Shown: positions 43,557 through 52,528 of the stretch, one piece after another
How positions within the stretch are numbered: position 1 is the stretch's first letter
Layout: the number at the start of each line of letters is the position of its first letter
Origin: CALZJC01 sp963781065
GTDB taxonomy: Bacteria; Acidobacteriota; Thermoanaerobaculia; Multivoradales; JAHEKO01
Reading direction: 5' to 3'
DNA: 64,000 nt
Assembly: GCA_963781065.1 (NCBI GenBank)
Contig: CAWAET010000015.1
Coordinates: 62,001 to 126,000 of the forward strand
Position numbers and translations under genes: made by a program
Notes under the pieces: model-generated
Databases searched by the model: none
The model's input: only the letters and a program-made list of their open reading frames with translations
Told to the model about the DNA's origin: nothing

Positions 43557-44813
43557 ATGCGTGCCGCTTCCACCGTAGCCCTGGTCCTGCTTTTCGCCTT
43601 CGCGGCCGCGGTGACGGCCCAGCAAGGTGTTGGTCCCCTTGACGCGGCCGGGAAGGACGGTGCGGAAGCCCTCGCCGCGGCCGGGGAGCGGGCGCGACGT
43701 GGGGAGTACGCGGCGGCGCTCGAGATCGTCGGGCCTTTGGCCGAGCGGTCGGATGCCGACCCCGAGACGCTGGCGCTGGCCGGCAGTCTCTACCTCGAGC
43801 TCGGACGGCCGGGCGAGGCCCTGGCCGCTCTCGAGCGTCTCGCCGCGGCGGGCAGCGCCGACGCGGTGGTCCTGTTCAACGCCGGCCGGGCGGCGCTGGC
43901 GCTGGGCGAGCGGGCGATGGGGATGGGCTATCTGGAGCGCTCGGCGCAGCGCGCCCCGCTGTCGCTGGCCGCGATCGCCCTCGCCAGGCTGCGCGCCGAG
44001 GACGGCGACCACGCCGGCGCGGTCGAGCTGCTGGGGCTGCTGGCCGAGGGCGACGGCGCGGCGGCGCTGGCGGCGCGCGACGCCAGTCTGGCGGCCGAGG
44101 TCAGCTTCAGCCAAGCCACGAGCTTGCTGGCGCTCGGCGACAAGGAGTCCGCGGTCGCCTCGCTGCGGCGAACGACCGAGCTGGCGCCCGCCAACGAGGC
44201 CGCCTGGCGCCAGCTGGGGGAGACCCTGATCGAGCTGGACCGGGTCGAAGAGGCCTACCGGGCGATGGCGGAGGCGCAGACCCTGGCCGAGGCCCGTCGC
44301 GGCCGCGAGCGGGAGACCCTGGCGGACGAAGTGCCGCCCGGGGCCACGGTCGAGGATCTCATCCGTCAGGCCGGCGAGCACCAGGCCGCGGGTCGGGGCG
44401 AGGAGGCCCTGGCGACGCTGCGCCGGGCGATGGCGCTGGCTCCCAACGACCCGCGGCCCCGGGTGATGGAGATCCGTCTGCTGATCAGCCTCCACCGCGA
44501 GGCCGAGGCCCTGCCGCGCGCCGACATGATGGTGCGCATCGCCCCCGAATCCCCGGAGGGCTACTACCTGCGGGGTATGGCGCGGCTGGCGTCGCAGGAT
44601 CTCGGCGCCGCGGAGGAGGACTTGCGGCGAGTGCTCGAGCTGGACCCGAATCACCTCGCCGGACTGAACGGCCTGGCGATCCTGTTGATGGCCAGGGACG
44701 AGAGCACCGAAGCCGAGCAGGTGCTCCTGCGAGCGCTGGAGCGCTGGCCCGGCGACGAACTGACCACGCGCAATCTGGCCAAGGCCCGCCGGCAGCTGGG
44801 CGGCGCCGGGTGA
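43557..44813 (+). CDS. Secreted TPR protein
   Basis: 418 residues from ATG 43557; the longer open frame upstream is a shadow of the receptor gene. Signal peptide 1-21 (VALVLLFAFAAAVTAQQ). Helical repeats run throughout (ARRGEYAAALEIVGPLAERSD, AGEHQAAGRGEEALATLRRAMALAPNDPRPRVMEIRLL), with a low-complexity Ala/Leu/Glu composition. It lacks the YDLLDAA opening of the other TPR partners, so it is a different branch. Immediately upstream of a CRTAC1-like gene; GTG 44810 overlaps its stop as GTGA, so coupling is possible. Probably a periplasmic partner of that protein. Confidence 0.85.
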   Translation: MRAASTVALVLLFAFAAAVTAQQGVGPLDAAGKDGAEALAAAGERARRGEYAAALEIVGPLAERSDADPETLALAGSLYLELGRPGEALAALERLAAAGSADAVVLFNAGRAALALGERAMGMGYLERSAQRAPLSLAAIALARLRAEDGDHAGAVELLGLLAEGDGAAALAARDASLAAEVSFSQATSLLALGDKESAVASLRRTTELAPANEAAWRQLGETLIELDRVEEAYRAMAEAQTLAEARRGRERETLADEVPPGATVEDLIRQAGEHQAAGRGEEALATLRRAMALAPNDPRPRVMEIRLLISLHREAEALPRADMMVRIAPESPEGYYLRGMARLASQDLGAAEEDLRRVLELDPNHLAGLNGLAILLMARDESTEAEQVLLRALERWPGDELTTRNLAKARRQLGGAG

Positions 44814-44836
44814 GGGCGCGGAGGAGTCGAACGAAC

Positions 44837-46888
44837 ATGAGATTTTCACTGCTTGTCATTGCCGCTGCCTGCCTGCTGCCGCCCGGCGCGGCGCAGGCCC
44901 AGCCGGCCGAGCTCGTCCGGGTGCCCGAGGAGATGGGCCTGGACTCGCTGCCCGAGCGCCAGCGCCAGCAGCTCGCGACCCTGCCGCGGTTCGAGGTCGA
45001 GCACGACTTCCGGTTCGAGGATCGGCGGGAGCAGAGCGGCATCACCTTCCGCCACTACATGGTCGACGACATCGGCCCGCGCTACAAGGCGGTCCACTAC
45101 GACCATGGCAACGGAATCGCCGTCGCCGACGTCGACGGCGACGAGCTCGAGGACCTCTACTTCACGACCCAGCTGGGCTCGAACCAGCTCTGGAAGAGCC
45201 TCGGCGACGGCCGCTACCGCGACATCACGGAGGCGGCCGGGGTGGCGATGACCGACCGCATCAGCGTCGCCGGCAGCTTCGCCGACATCGACAACGACGG
45301 CGACGCCGACCTGTTCGTGACCACCGTGCGCAAGGGCAACGCGCTCTATCGCAACGACGGCGAGGGACGGTTCGAGGAGATCACCGAGGCGGCCGGCCTG
45401 GCCTACACCGGGCACTCGTCGGCCGGCCTGTTCTTCGACTACGACAACGACGGCCTGCTCGACCTGTTCCTGGCCAACGTCGGCGTCTACACGACCGACG
45501 AGCAGGGCCGCGGCGGCTACTACGTCGGCCTCCCCGACGCGTTCAAGGGGCACCTGTTCCCCGACCGGGCGGAGAGCAGCATCCTCTACCGGAACCTCGG
45601 CGGCGGCCGCTTCCGCGACGTCAGCGAGGCGGTGCTGTTGCTCGATCGCTCCTGGAGCGGCGACGCGAGCGCGGTGGACTTCAACGGCGACGGCTGGCGC
45701 GACCTCTACGTGCTCAACATGCAGGGCGACGATCGCTACTACGAGAACGTCGGCGGCCGCTTCTTCGTCGACCGGACCGCGCGCCTTTTCCCCCGGACGC
45801 CGCCCGGGACGATGGGCGTCAAGAGCTTCGACTGGAACAACGACGGCCTGCTGGACCTGTTCCTGACCGACATGCACTCGGACATGGGGGAGAAGATCGC
45901 CCCGGAGCGCGAGAAGCTCAAGTCGCAAATGCCGGCGGGAGCCGTCGGGTTGGAGAACTCGATCCTCGGCAACGCCTTCTTCGAGCGCACCGCCGACGGC
46001 TTCCGCGAGATCTCCGACGCGATCGGGGCCGAGAACTACTGGCCCTGGGGCATCAGCGTCGACGACCTGAACGCCGACGGCTGGGACGACGTCTTCGTCA
46101 CCGCAAGCATGAACTTCCCGTTTCGCTACGGGGTCAACACGGTGCTGCTCAACAACCGGGGCAAGCGGTTCCTCGACAGCGAGTTCATCCTCGGCGTCGA
46201 GCCGCGCCAGCGGGAGCCGGTGCGACCGTGGTTCGACCTCGACTGCTCGGCCGCGGGGACCGCCGAGATGGCGACCGCGGACTGGGCCATCTTCGGCGGC
46301 GAGCCCGCGAGCCCGGCGGCGGAGGCCGGGCCGACGGACGAGGCCGGTGCGGCGCGGCACCCCTACTGCGAGGGGCGCGACGGCAAGGTGACGATCCTGG
46401 CGGCGCGGGGCACGCGCTCATCGGCCGTCCTGGACATCGACGGCGACGGCGATCTCGACGTGGTCACCAACGAGTTCAACGACGAGCCGCAGGTGCTGGT
46501 GAGCAACCTGGCGCAGAAGCGAGAGCTGCACTACCTCAAGATCCGGCTGGTCGGCAGCCGCTCGAACCGCGACGGGCTGGGCGCCAGGGTGACCGTGTTC
46601 CGCTCCGGCGGGTTTCAGGTCAAGGTCCACGACGGCAGCTCGGGATACCTGTCCCACAGCCTGATCCCGCTCTACTTCGGGCTGGGCGCCGGCGAGAAGG
46701 CGGAACGGATCGAGGTGGAGTGGCCTTCGGGCACCAAGCAGGTCGTCAGCGAGCCGCCCGGCAACCAGCTGATCGAGATCCGCGAGCCGGCTGAGCCCGC
46801 CGAGTCCGCTGAGCCCGCCGAGTCCGCTGAGCCCGCTGAGCCCGATGAGCCCGCCGAGTCCGCTGAGTCCGCTGAGCCGGCGGAGTAG
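44837..46888 (+). CDS. CRTAC1-like FG-GAP/UnbV protein, long form
   Basis: 683 residues from ATG 44837, which has GGAG upstream and starts a clean signal peptide (FSLLVIAAACLLPPGAAQAQ); GTG 44810 is an alternative that would overlap the TPR stop. It differs from the other four: the opening is SGITFRHYMVDDIGPRYKAVHYDHGNG rather than HFNGMSGE, and an extra Cys-containing segment (FDLDCSAAG to HPYCEGRDG) sits before the UnbV domain. Calcium loops include DVDGDELED, DIDNDGDAD, DYDNDGLLD, DFNGDGWRD, DWNNDGLLD, DLNADGWDD and DIDGDGDLD. UnbV domain: LHYLKIRLVGSRSNRDGLGARV to VEWPSGTKQ. The tail of about 32 residues is a Ser/Ala/Glu/Pro repeat. Exported; ligand unknown. Confidence 0.88.
   Translation: MRFSLLVIAAACLLPPGAAQAQPAELVRVPEEMGLDSLPERQRQQLATLPRFEVEHDFRFEDRREQSGITFRHYMVDDIGPRYKAVHYDHGNGIAVADVDGDELEDLYFTTQLGSNQLWKSLGDGRYRDITEAAGVAMTDRISVAGSFADIDNDGDADLFVTTVRKGNALYRNDGEGRFEEITEAAGLAYTGHSSAGLFFDYDNDGLLDLFLANVGVYTTDEQGRGGYYVGLPDAFKGHLFPDRAESSILYRNLGGGRFRDVSEAVLLLDRSWSGDASAVDFNGDGWRDLYVLNMQGDDRYYENVGGRFFVDRTARLFPRTPPGTMGVKSFDWNNDGLLDLFLTDMHSDMGEKIAPEREKLKSQMPAGAVGLENSILGNAFFERTADGFREISDAIGAENYWPWGISVDDLNADGWDDVFVTASMNFPFRYGVNTVLLNNRGKRFLDSEFILGVEPRQREPVRPWFDLDCSAAGTAEMATADWAIFGGEPASPAAEAGPTDEAGAARHPYCEGRDGKVTILAARGTRSSAVLDIDGDGDLDVVTNEFNDEPQVLVSNLAQKRELHYLKIRLVGSRSNRDGLGARVTVFRSGGFQVKVHDGSSGYLSHSLIPLYFGLGAGEKAERIEVEWPSGTKQVVSEPPGNQLIEIREPAEPAESAEPAESAEPAEPDEPAESAESAEPAE
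46794..46885 (+). repeat. Degenerate 9/18-bp tandem repeat coding for AEPAES units
   Basis: GAGCCCGCCGAGTCCGCT-like units are repeated about five times at the very 3' end of the CRTAC1-like gene. They produce an acidic Pro/Ala/Glu/Ser tail and are prone to copy-number change. Confidence 0.85.
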
Positions 46889-46966
46889 TCGTCCGCGTCG
46901 GCAAAGGCGCTCCGGGCCGCGCCTGGCGGCCGCCACCCGCCGGGGCGGTTGGTCGGGCTCTGCGGG

Positions 46967-49429
46967 CTACTGCCCGGCCGGAGCGGGCGGCGGTGCGGCC
47001 GGGGCTGGGGCCGGCAGCTCGCCGGCCTGCTCCGCCTGGCGCAGATGGAAGCGGGCGCGGTCGTTCAGGCCGCGCGCCTGGAGCAGCATGCCCAGCGCCA
47101 GGTGGAACCGGCCGGCGGCCGGCTCGAGGGCCACGGCGCGCTCGATGGCGCGGATCGCCTCGTCCCCGCGGCCGCCGGCGTCGTAGACGATGCCGAGGTT
47201 GAAGTGGGCCTCGGCGTAGTCCGGATCGATCTCGATCGCCCGCTGAAGGGCCTGCCGGGCGGGCTCCAGCTCGGCCGCGCGGCCGAGCAGGATCCCGAGG
47301 TTGTTGAAGGCCTCGGCCTTCTCGGGATCGAGGGCCACCGCCTGCCGGTAGGCGGCGATCGCCGCCTGCGGCCGGTCGCGCTGAGTGAGCAGCACCCCCA
47401 GGTCGAAGCGGGCGCGCGCGTCGGTGGGATCGATCTCGATCGCCTCCGTCAGGGCGGCTTCCGCCTCGTCCAGCCGGCCCAGCCGGCCGTAGGCGCCCCC
47501 GAGGCCGACCAGCGCCGAGGCCTCGCGGGGCGCCAGCTCCAGCGCCCGGCGGAAGGCGGCGACGGCCTCCTCCCAGCGCCGCAGCTCGCGGTAGGCCCAG
47601 CCGAGCTGGGCGTGGGCCGCGGCCGACCCGGGCTTTAGCTCGACGGCCCGCAGCAGGGCGGCGACTGCCCGCTCCGGGGCCGCCTCCGCCAGCTCGAGGA
47701 CGCCGAGGTTGTACTGGGCGTCGGCGTAGTCGGGACGCAGCTCGAGCGCCCGCCGCAGCTCGCCGACGGCGTCCTCCGTTCGCCCCAGCCCGCCCCAGAC
47801 GACCCCGAGGTTGAAGTGGGCCTCGGGCGAGGCGGGATCGAGCTCGATCGCCCGCACCAGCTCCCGCGAGGCCTCTTCCAGACGGCCCTGTTTCTGATGG
47901 ACGATCCCCAGGCTGAGATACACCTCGGCGCGGTCGGTCAGCACTTCCGCCGCTCGCAGCAGTGGCGCCTCGGCCTCGTCGATCTTGCCGGCCCAGCCCA
48001 GGACCTTGGCCAGGTTGAGGTCGCGCTCGGCATAGTAGCTCCGGTCGATCGACCCCACCAGGCGGTCGTAGATCGCCTGCCGGCGCGCCGGGCCCCAGCC
48101 GGCGTCGGGACGGACAACGCCGGCCCGCGCGAGGTGCTCGAGGACCTCTTCGGCGATCCGGCTGTGGACCGGGATATCCGGATGGACGTGATCCAGCAGG
48201 AACTCGTTGCCGAGGATCCGGTGCCCGAGTGTGGCGGCGGCGTCGGCCTCGAGGACCGCCGGCAGCTCGATCCGCGGGACGCCGGTGGCCACGGCGACCT
48301 CGCGGACCAGACCGACGATCCGCTCCGGCGCCCGGAGCGGCGCCACGTCGAGGTCCTTGGCCCGCACCAGGGCCGCCCGCGCCTCCTCGTAGCGGCCGAG
48401 GGCGAACAGGCAGCGGCCGAGCCGGAACCGGCTCTCGGCGTACTCGGGATCGGCGGCGGCCGCGCGCTCGAGCGCCTCGAGCGCCTCCTCCGGCCGTCCG
48501 CGATCCCGCAGGTCGCGGCCCCGGGCCAGGAGCTGCTCGACGTCGGCGGTCTGGGCGGCGGAGAGGGCGCCGCCGTGCTCCGATTTGAACGGCGAGAAGT
48601 CCTTCAGGTTGGACACCGGCTCGACGAAGATCAGCTCCACGCCGCTGGCGCGGGCGATGCGCACCATCTGGCGCAGGTTGTACTCGAAGTGCTCGGCGAT
48701 CGACTCTTCGAGCTCGTCGTCGCGGTGGTAACTCTCCAGGCCGCTCGACTCGTCGAGCCGGGCGGTGACCTCGGCCGCCAGCCGCGCCTCGCCGGACGGC
48801 TCGCGGTCGCGCAGGTCGAGCCAGGCGCGGCGCGCCAGGCCGTAGAAGCGGTAGCCGTTGAGCCAGATCCGGAGCCGCTTGAGCGTCGGGTGCTGGTGGA
48901 TGATCCCGGAGTAGCTGCGCTCCTCGAGGAACTCGTTGTGACCGGTGTAGACCAGGAACAGGTCCGGCTGGTAGCGCACCAGCTCCTTCATCAGGACCAC
49001 GATCCGGTAGCTGGCGTAGGAGATGCCGCCGGCGTTGACCACCTCGAATCGCCGGCCGGGCTGGGCGGCGTTCAGATAGAGCTCGAGCCAGGCGGGGAAG
49101 GCGACCTTGGCGTCATAGGGCCGGCCGGCGGTGGTCGAGCCGCCGAGGGCGAAGATGCGGTAGGTCCCGGCCGGCTTGTCGGCGGGGAACTGCTGTTCGT
49201 TGAAGAAGCCGAGGCGGCTCTCCCGGGTGGCGTAGACCACCTCGCCCGAGGGCAGGGTGCGACGCTCGAACAGATCGCTGCCGGCGGCGAAGCCGACGAA
49301 GGGGTCCTCGTAAAGGGTTTCGTCGCCGACTCCGAACAGCCTCAGTGCCCCCTCGACGACGGCGAGCAGCAGCACCGTCAGGACGAGGCCGAAGCCGATC
49401 AGCAGCAGCTTTTGGATCGGCCTGGGCAC
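46967..49429 (-). CDS. SGNH/GDSL-like hydrolase with TPR repeats, membrane-anchored
   Basis: 820 residues from GTG 49429 with GGGGAA just upstream; the open frame further upstream is antisense to the next gene. One membrane segment (8-25). The SGNH domain spans about 85-430: block I FALGGSTTAG (S98), NAGGISYASYR with its Gly, VYTGHNEFLEE with the Asn (N165), and DHVHPDI near residue 415 supplying Asp and His. A TPR stretch is inserted before the last block (LLARGRDLRDRGRPEEALEALERAAAADPEY). From about residue 480 to the end there are roughly ten more TPR units. Such proteins often remove acyl or acetyl groups from extracellular glycans; the substrate here is unknown. 25 bases downstream of the TPR gene on the same strand, probably one operon. 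Confidence 0.85.
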   Translation of the reverse strand: MPRPIQKLLLIGFGLVLTVLLLAVVEGALRLFGVGDETLYEDPFVGFAAGSDLFERRTLPSGEVVYATRESRLGFFNEQQFPADKPAGTYRIFALGGSTTAGRPYDAKVAFPAWLELYLNAAQPGRRFEVVNAGGISYASYRIVVLMKELVRYQPDLFLVYTGHNEFLEERSYSGIIHQHPTLKRLRIWLNGYRFYGLARRAWLDLRDREPSGEARLAAEVTARLDESSGLESYHRDDELEESIAEHFEYNLRQMVRIARASGVELIFVEPVSNLKDFSPFKSEHGGALSAAQTADVEQLLARGRDLRDRGRPEEALEALERAAAADPEYAESRFRLGRCLFALGRYEEARAALVRAKDLDVAPLRAPERIVGLVREVAVATGVPRIELPAVLEADAAATLGHRILGNEFLLDHVHPDIPVHSRIAEEVLEHLARAGVVRPDAGWGPARRQAIYDRLVGSIDRSYYAERDLNLAKVLGWAGKIDEAEAPLLRAAEVLTDRAEVYLSLGIVHQKQGRLEEASRELVRAIELDPASPEAHFNLGVVWGGLGRTEDAVGELRRALELRPDYADAQYNLGVLELAEAAPERAVAALLRAVELKPGSAAAHAQLGWAYRELRRWEEAVAAFRRALELAPREASALVGLGGAYGRLGRLDEAEAALTEAIEIDPTDARARFDLGVLLTQRDRPQAAIAAYRQAVALDPEKAEAFNNLGILLGRAAELEPARQALQRAIEIDPDYAEAHFNLGIVYDAGGRGDEAIRAIERAVALEPAAGRFHLALGMLLQARGLNDRARFHLRQAEQAGELPAPAPAAPPPAPAGQ

Positions 49430-49454
49430 CGTTCCCCGACCCGCCGCGGGGGGC

Positions 49455-50750
49455 TCAGCCGGCGAGGGCCTGCAGCATCTCGGAGGCGGTCGCCGCGTCC
49501 GGGTCGTCGGGCGCCATCTCGAGGAACTTCCGCAGGTGATCGAGCGCCTCGTCCGTCGCGCCCTGGTTGATATAGCACAGACCCAGGTAGTAGTGGGTCT
49601 TGGCGCGCGAGGCGTCGATTCCGAGCGCGCGCTCGAAGTGCCGCGCCGCGGCCTTGAGGTCGCCGCCGTCGAAGCTCGCTTCGCCGCGCTTGTAGAACTG
49701 GCCGGCGACGTCGGCGGAGCCGGTCGCCACCAGCCGCTCGTAGGCGCGCTGCCGGCCGGCGTCGTCACCGGCCCCGTTGTAGGCGTCGAAGGCCATCATC
49801 TTCGCCTTGAGGTTGTCGGGCTCGAGAGTCAGCATCCTCTCGGCGCTCACCGCCGCGTCGGCGAAGCTCTTCTCCTTCATCTGCGCGATCGCCAGCGCCC
49901 ACACCGCGGGCGCCAGGTCGGGATCGATCTCCAGCGCTTCCTGGAAGCGCCGTTTCGCCGTCTTGAGGTCGCCGACCTGGAGCGATGCCTGACCCTCGTT
50001 GTAGACCATCGCCGCGGCGTCGCCGCTCTGGTCCAGCTCGGTGAGCTTGTCGAGGGCCTGGCGCGCCTCCGGCTCGTGGCCCTGCTGCTTGTGCGCCTCA
50101 TAGAGGATCCGGTAGGCCCCGGGGTTGCCCGGCTCGGCCTCCACCACCCGGTTGGCGCTGGCGATGGCCTGCTCGAAGTCGCCGAGCTCGAGATAGACGC
50201 CGCCGAGGGCGAAGTGGGCGACCTTCAACTCGGGGTCCTTCTCCAGCGCTTCGAGGAACTTGTCCCTGGCCGCGGCGTAGTCGCCGCTCTGCGACGCTTC
50301 GATCCCGTCGTTGAACGCCTGCTCGGCGGGCAGCAGGGTCAGCTCGGCGTCGCTCTCGCCCCCCAGGCCGGCGGCCGCGGAGGTTGCCGCGGCGGTGGCT
50401 GAGGAGCTGCCGTAAGTCTCCATGGGGATCGTCCGCTGCTCCGTCTTGCCGATCGTCGGCTTGAAGTTCGCCTCCACCGGGCGGTAGCCCTCGGCGACGA
50501 CAGTGAACTGGTAGAGCCTCGTCGCATCGGCGAACGCGACCGTCACGGTGCCCCTCTTCTTGCTGACCTGCTCCGCGCGGTAGCGGGGCAGCGCTTCGCA
50601 GGTCACCGTGACCTTGGCGCCCGCCAGAGGCTTGCCCTCGGGGTCGACGATCTTCAGCAGCAGGCGGCCCTGCTCGACCGCGTGGCCGGCCGAGGCGGCC
50701 AGCAGCAGCAGGGTGACGAGGGCCGGTAGCTTTCGTACTGTGTCTCTCAT
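49455..50750 (-). CDS. Secreted TPR protein with N-terminal regulatory-like beta domain
   Basis: 431 residues. ATG 50750 follows AGGAGC by 6 bases. Signal peptide 1-24 (LVTLLLLAASAGHA). Residues 28-110 form a carboxypeptidase-regulatory/Ig-like domain (GRLLLKIVDPEGKPLAGAKVTVTC to EGYRPVEANFKPTIG). A Ser/Ala linker leads to about seven TPR units from residue 145 (AFNDGIEASQSGDYAAARDKFLEALEKDPELKVAHFALGGVYLELG). Located between the cytochrome c gene and the SGNH/TPR gene, all on the minus strand with gaps of 44 and 25 bases, so likely co-transcribed. Role unknown beyond scaffolding. Confidence 0.85.
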   Translation of the reverse strand: MRDTVRKLPALVTLLLLAASAGHAVEQGRLLLKIVDPEGKPLAGAKVTVTCEALPRYRAEQVSKKRGTVTVAFADATRLYQFTVVAEGYRPVEANFKPTIGKTEQRTIPMETYGSSSATAAATSAAAGLGGESDAELTLLPAEQAFNDGIEASQSGDYAAARDKFLEALEKDPELKVAHFALGGVYLELGDFEQAIASANRVVEAEPGNPGAYRILYEAHKQQGHEPEARQALDKLTELDQSGDAAAMVYNEGQASLQVGDLKTAKRRFQEALEIDPDLAPAVWALAIAQMKEKSFADAAVSAERMLTLEPDNLKAKMMAFDAYNGAGDDAGRQRAYERLVATGSADVAGQFYKRGEASFDGGDLKAAARHFERALGIDASRAKTHYYLGLCYINQGATDEALDHLRKFLEMAPDDPDAATASEMLQALAG

Positions 50751-50794
50751 GGGTGCTCCTCGGGGTCAGATTGGTGCGGAAGGCTCGGGCAGGC

Positions 50795-51247
50795 TCAGTT
50801 CGCGGTTACCGGGCCATCGGTGCTGTCGTCGAACCAGCGCAGGACCTCGACCATGGCCTTGATTCGGCTGTGGACCCGAGCCTCGACGCTGTCGCTCTCG
50901 ACGTCCTCGCCGAAGACCCGGCCCCAGACCGGCATGTCTCTGGGGCCGTGGGTGCGCACTTCCTCGCGGCCGTCGATGATCCGGGCGACTTTCTCTTCGG
51001 GGAAGATGCCGCCATTGCGCTCGCTCAAGCCCGCCAGGTCGGAGGGAGGGACCTTGAGCCATTTCCCCACCCGGCCGTCTCCCCGGCCGCGCTCGCCGTG
51101 GCAGCTCTGGCAGTAGCGCTGGTACTCCTGGTAGGCGGCACCGATTTCGATCTCTTCGCCGGCTGTCGGCTCGGCCGCCGACGCGCTCGCGGCAGGGCCG
51201 GCGAGCAGTGCGCCGAGCAGCAAGGGGACGAGACGGGTCGCGGTCAT
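50795..51247 (-). CDS. Small periplasmic cytochrome c
   Basis: 150 residues. ATG 51247 has AAAGGAGG 7 bases upstream. Signal peptide 1-25 (LLLGALLAGPAASASAAE). One covalent haem site, CQSCH (46-50), and a downstream Met in RDMPVWGRVFGED as the probable axial ligand, so a class I single-haem electron carrier. The PPSDLAGLSERNGGIFPEEKVARIIDGR segment is typical of cytochrome cbb3/c6-like subunits and of cytochromes that feed a terminal oxidase. TAGAAT at 51294-51299 with a leader of about 40 nt is the likely promoter. No oxidase is in the window. Confidence 0.92.
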   Translation of the reverse strand: MTATRLVPLLLGALLAGPAASASAAEPTAGEEIEIGAAYQEYQRYCQSCHGERGRGDGRVGKWLKVPPSDLAGLSERNGGIFPEEKVARIIDGREEVRTHGPRDMPVWGRVFGEDVESDSVEARVHSRIKAMVEVLRWFDDSTDGPVTAN

Positions 51248-51293
51248 CAGAGCCTCCTTTGTCGAAGCCCGGTCTGGAGGGCCGACGAGTCGA

Positions 51294-51299
51294 ATTCTA
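51294..51299 (-). promoter_or_regulatory. -10 hexamer TAGAAT for the cytochrome c operon
   Basis: TAGAAT on the minus strand, 46 bases before ATG 51247, gives a conventional leader containing the AAAGGAGG ribosome-binding site. No clear -35. Confidence 0.45.
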
Positions 51300-51382
51300 C
51301 TCCAGGCCCGTAACTGGCGGCGCCCTGCGGGTTGCGGCAGGCGCCGGGGCGGGAGAGCAGCCGCCTCTCGCCCCACCTGCGG

Positions 51383-51388
51383 TATCTT
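51383..51388 (+). promoter_or_regulatory. -10-like hexamer TATCTT, 6 nt before ATG 51395
   Basis: TATCTT, six bases (GATGCC), then ATG, without a ribosome-binding site. Leaderless geometry for the aminotransferase gene. Confidence 0.5.
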
Positions 51389-51394
51389 GATGCC

Positions 51395-52528
51395 ATGCCC
51401 GTTCTTGATACCCACCGCGCTCACACCGAGTCTCTGGATCCGCCGCCACGGCTGCTCCTCGGCCCCGGCCCGTCGAACGCCCATCCGGGCGTGCTGACGG
51501 CGATGTCCCGCCCCCAGGTCGGCCACCTGGACCCGTACTTCATCGGCCTGATGGACGAGATCCAGGAGCTTCTGCGCTACTCGTTCCAGACCGACAACCC
51601 GTTGACGGTGCCCATCAGCGGCACCGGCAGCGCCGGCATGGAGGCCTGCGTCGCCAACCTGGTCGAGGCCGGCGACGGGGTGGTGGTCGGCTGCAACGGG
51701 TACTTCGGCGGCCGCCTGGCCGAGATGGCCTCGCGCCATGGCGGCCGGGTCGAACGGCTGACCCGGCCGTGGGGCGAGGTCTTTGCGCTCGAGGAGCTGG
51801 CCGCGGCGCTGGTCGAGCACCGGCCGGCGATCCTCGGCCTGGTCCACGCCGAGACCTCGACCGGCGCGCGGCAGCCGTTGGACGGGGTGGCGGAGCTGTG
51901 CCGCGAGCACGACTGCCTGCTGCTGGTCGACACCGTGACCAGCCTCGCCGGCCTGCCGGTGCTGGTCGACGAGTGGGGCATCGACGCCGCCTACAGCGGC
52001 ACCCAGAAGTGCCTCAGCTGCCCGCCGGGGCTGGCGCCGCTTACCTTCGGGCCGCGAGCGGTGGCGAAGCTCTCGGCTCGCAAGACGCCGGTCACCAGCT
52101 GGTACCTCGATCTGAGCCTGCTGCTGGCCTATTGGGGCGGCGGCAAGCGCACCTATCACCACACGGCGCCGATCAGCATGAACTACGGCCTGCGCGAGGC
52201 CTTGCGGCTGGTCGCCGAGGAGGGCCTCGAGGCGCGCTGGCGGCGCCATCGCGAGACCGCCGAGGCGTTGTGGACGGGCCTGGCGGAGCTGGGCCTCGAC
52301 TGTCACGTCGCCGCCGAGCACCGCCTGCCGTCGCTGACCACTGTGCGGGTGCCCGACGGCGTGGATTCCGGGCGGGTCGTCAAGGCGCTGCTGGCCGAGC
52401 ACCAGATCGAGATCGGCGGCGGTCTGGGCGAGCTCGCCGGCAGGGTCTGGCGGGTCGGCCTGATGGGGTACAACAGCCGGCGCGAGAACGTCGACCGGCT
52501 GCTGGCGGCGCTCGGCCAGGTGCTTTGA
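51395..52528 (+). CDS. Class V aminotransferase, alanine/serine-glyoxylate type
   Basis: 377 residues from ATG 51395; an earlier in-frame start at 51332 would include the promoter. PLP-fold markers are clear: LLGPGPSNAHPGVL at 21-34, the phosphate-binding SGTGSAGMEA (75-84), D179 in LLVDTVTSLAG and the Schiff-base K205 in YSGTQKCLSCPPGLAP. The length is typical of alanine-glyoxylate/serine-pyruvate aminotransferases (and of the related purine-catabolic PucG), which transfer an amino group to glyoxylate to give glycine. Its stop overlaps the start of the FAD/Fe-S dehydrogenase gene by one base (TGATG), consistent with a dehydrogenase that makes the 2-oxo acid substrate. The exact amino donor cannot be read from sequence. 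Confidence 0.92.
   Translation: MPVLDTHRAHTESLDPPPRLLLGPGPSNAHPGVLTAMSRPQVGHLDPYFIGLMDEIQELLRYSFQTDNPLTVPISGTGSAGMEACVANLVEAGDGVVVGCNGYFGGRLAEMASRHGGRVERLTRPWGEVFALEELAAALVEHRPAILGLVHAETSTGARQPLDGVAELCREHDCLLLVDTVTSLAGLPVLVDEWGIDAAYSGTQKCLSCPPGLAPLTFGPRAVAKLSARKTPVTSWYLDLSLLLAYWGGGKRTYHHTAPISMNYGLREALRLVAEEGLEARWRRHRETAEALWTGLAELGLDCHVAAEHRLPSLTTVRVPDGVDSGRVVKALLAEHQIEIGGGLGELAGRVWRVGLMGYNSRRENVDRLLAALGQVL

Noticed and set aside
20165..46500. Short interspersed DNA repeats such as GTCGTTGTCGTAGTC
   Set aside because: They are the codons of DYDNDG-type calcium loops in the five CRTAC1-like genes; spacing follows protein repeats, so not a CRISPR or REP array.
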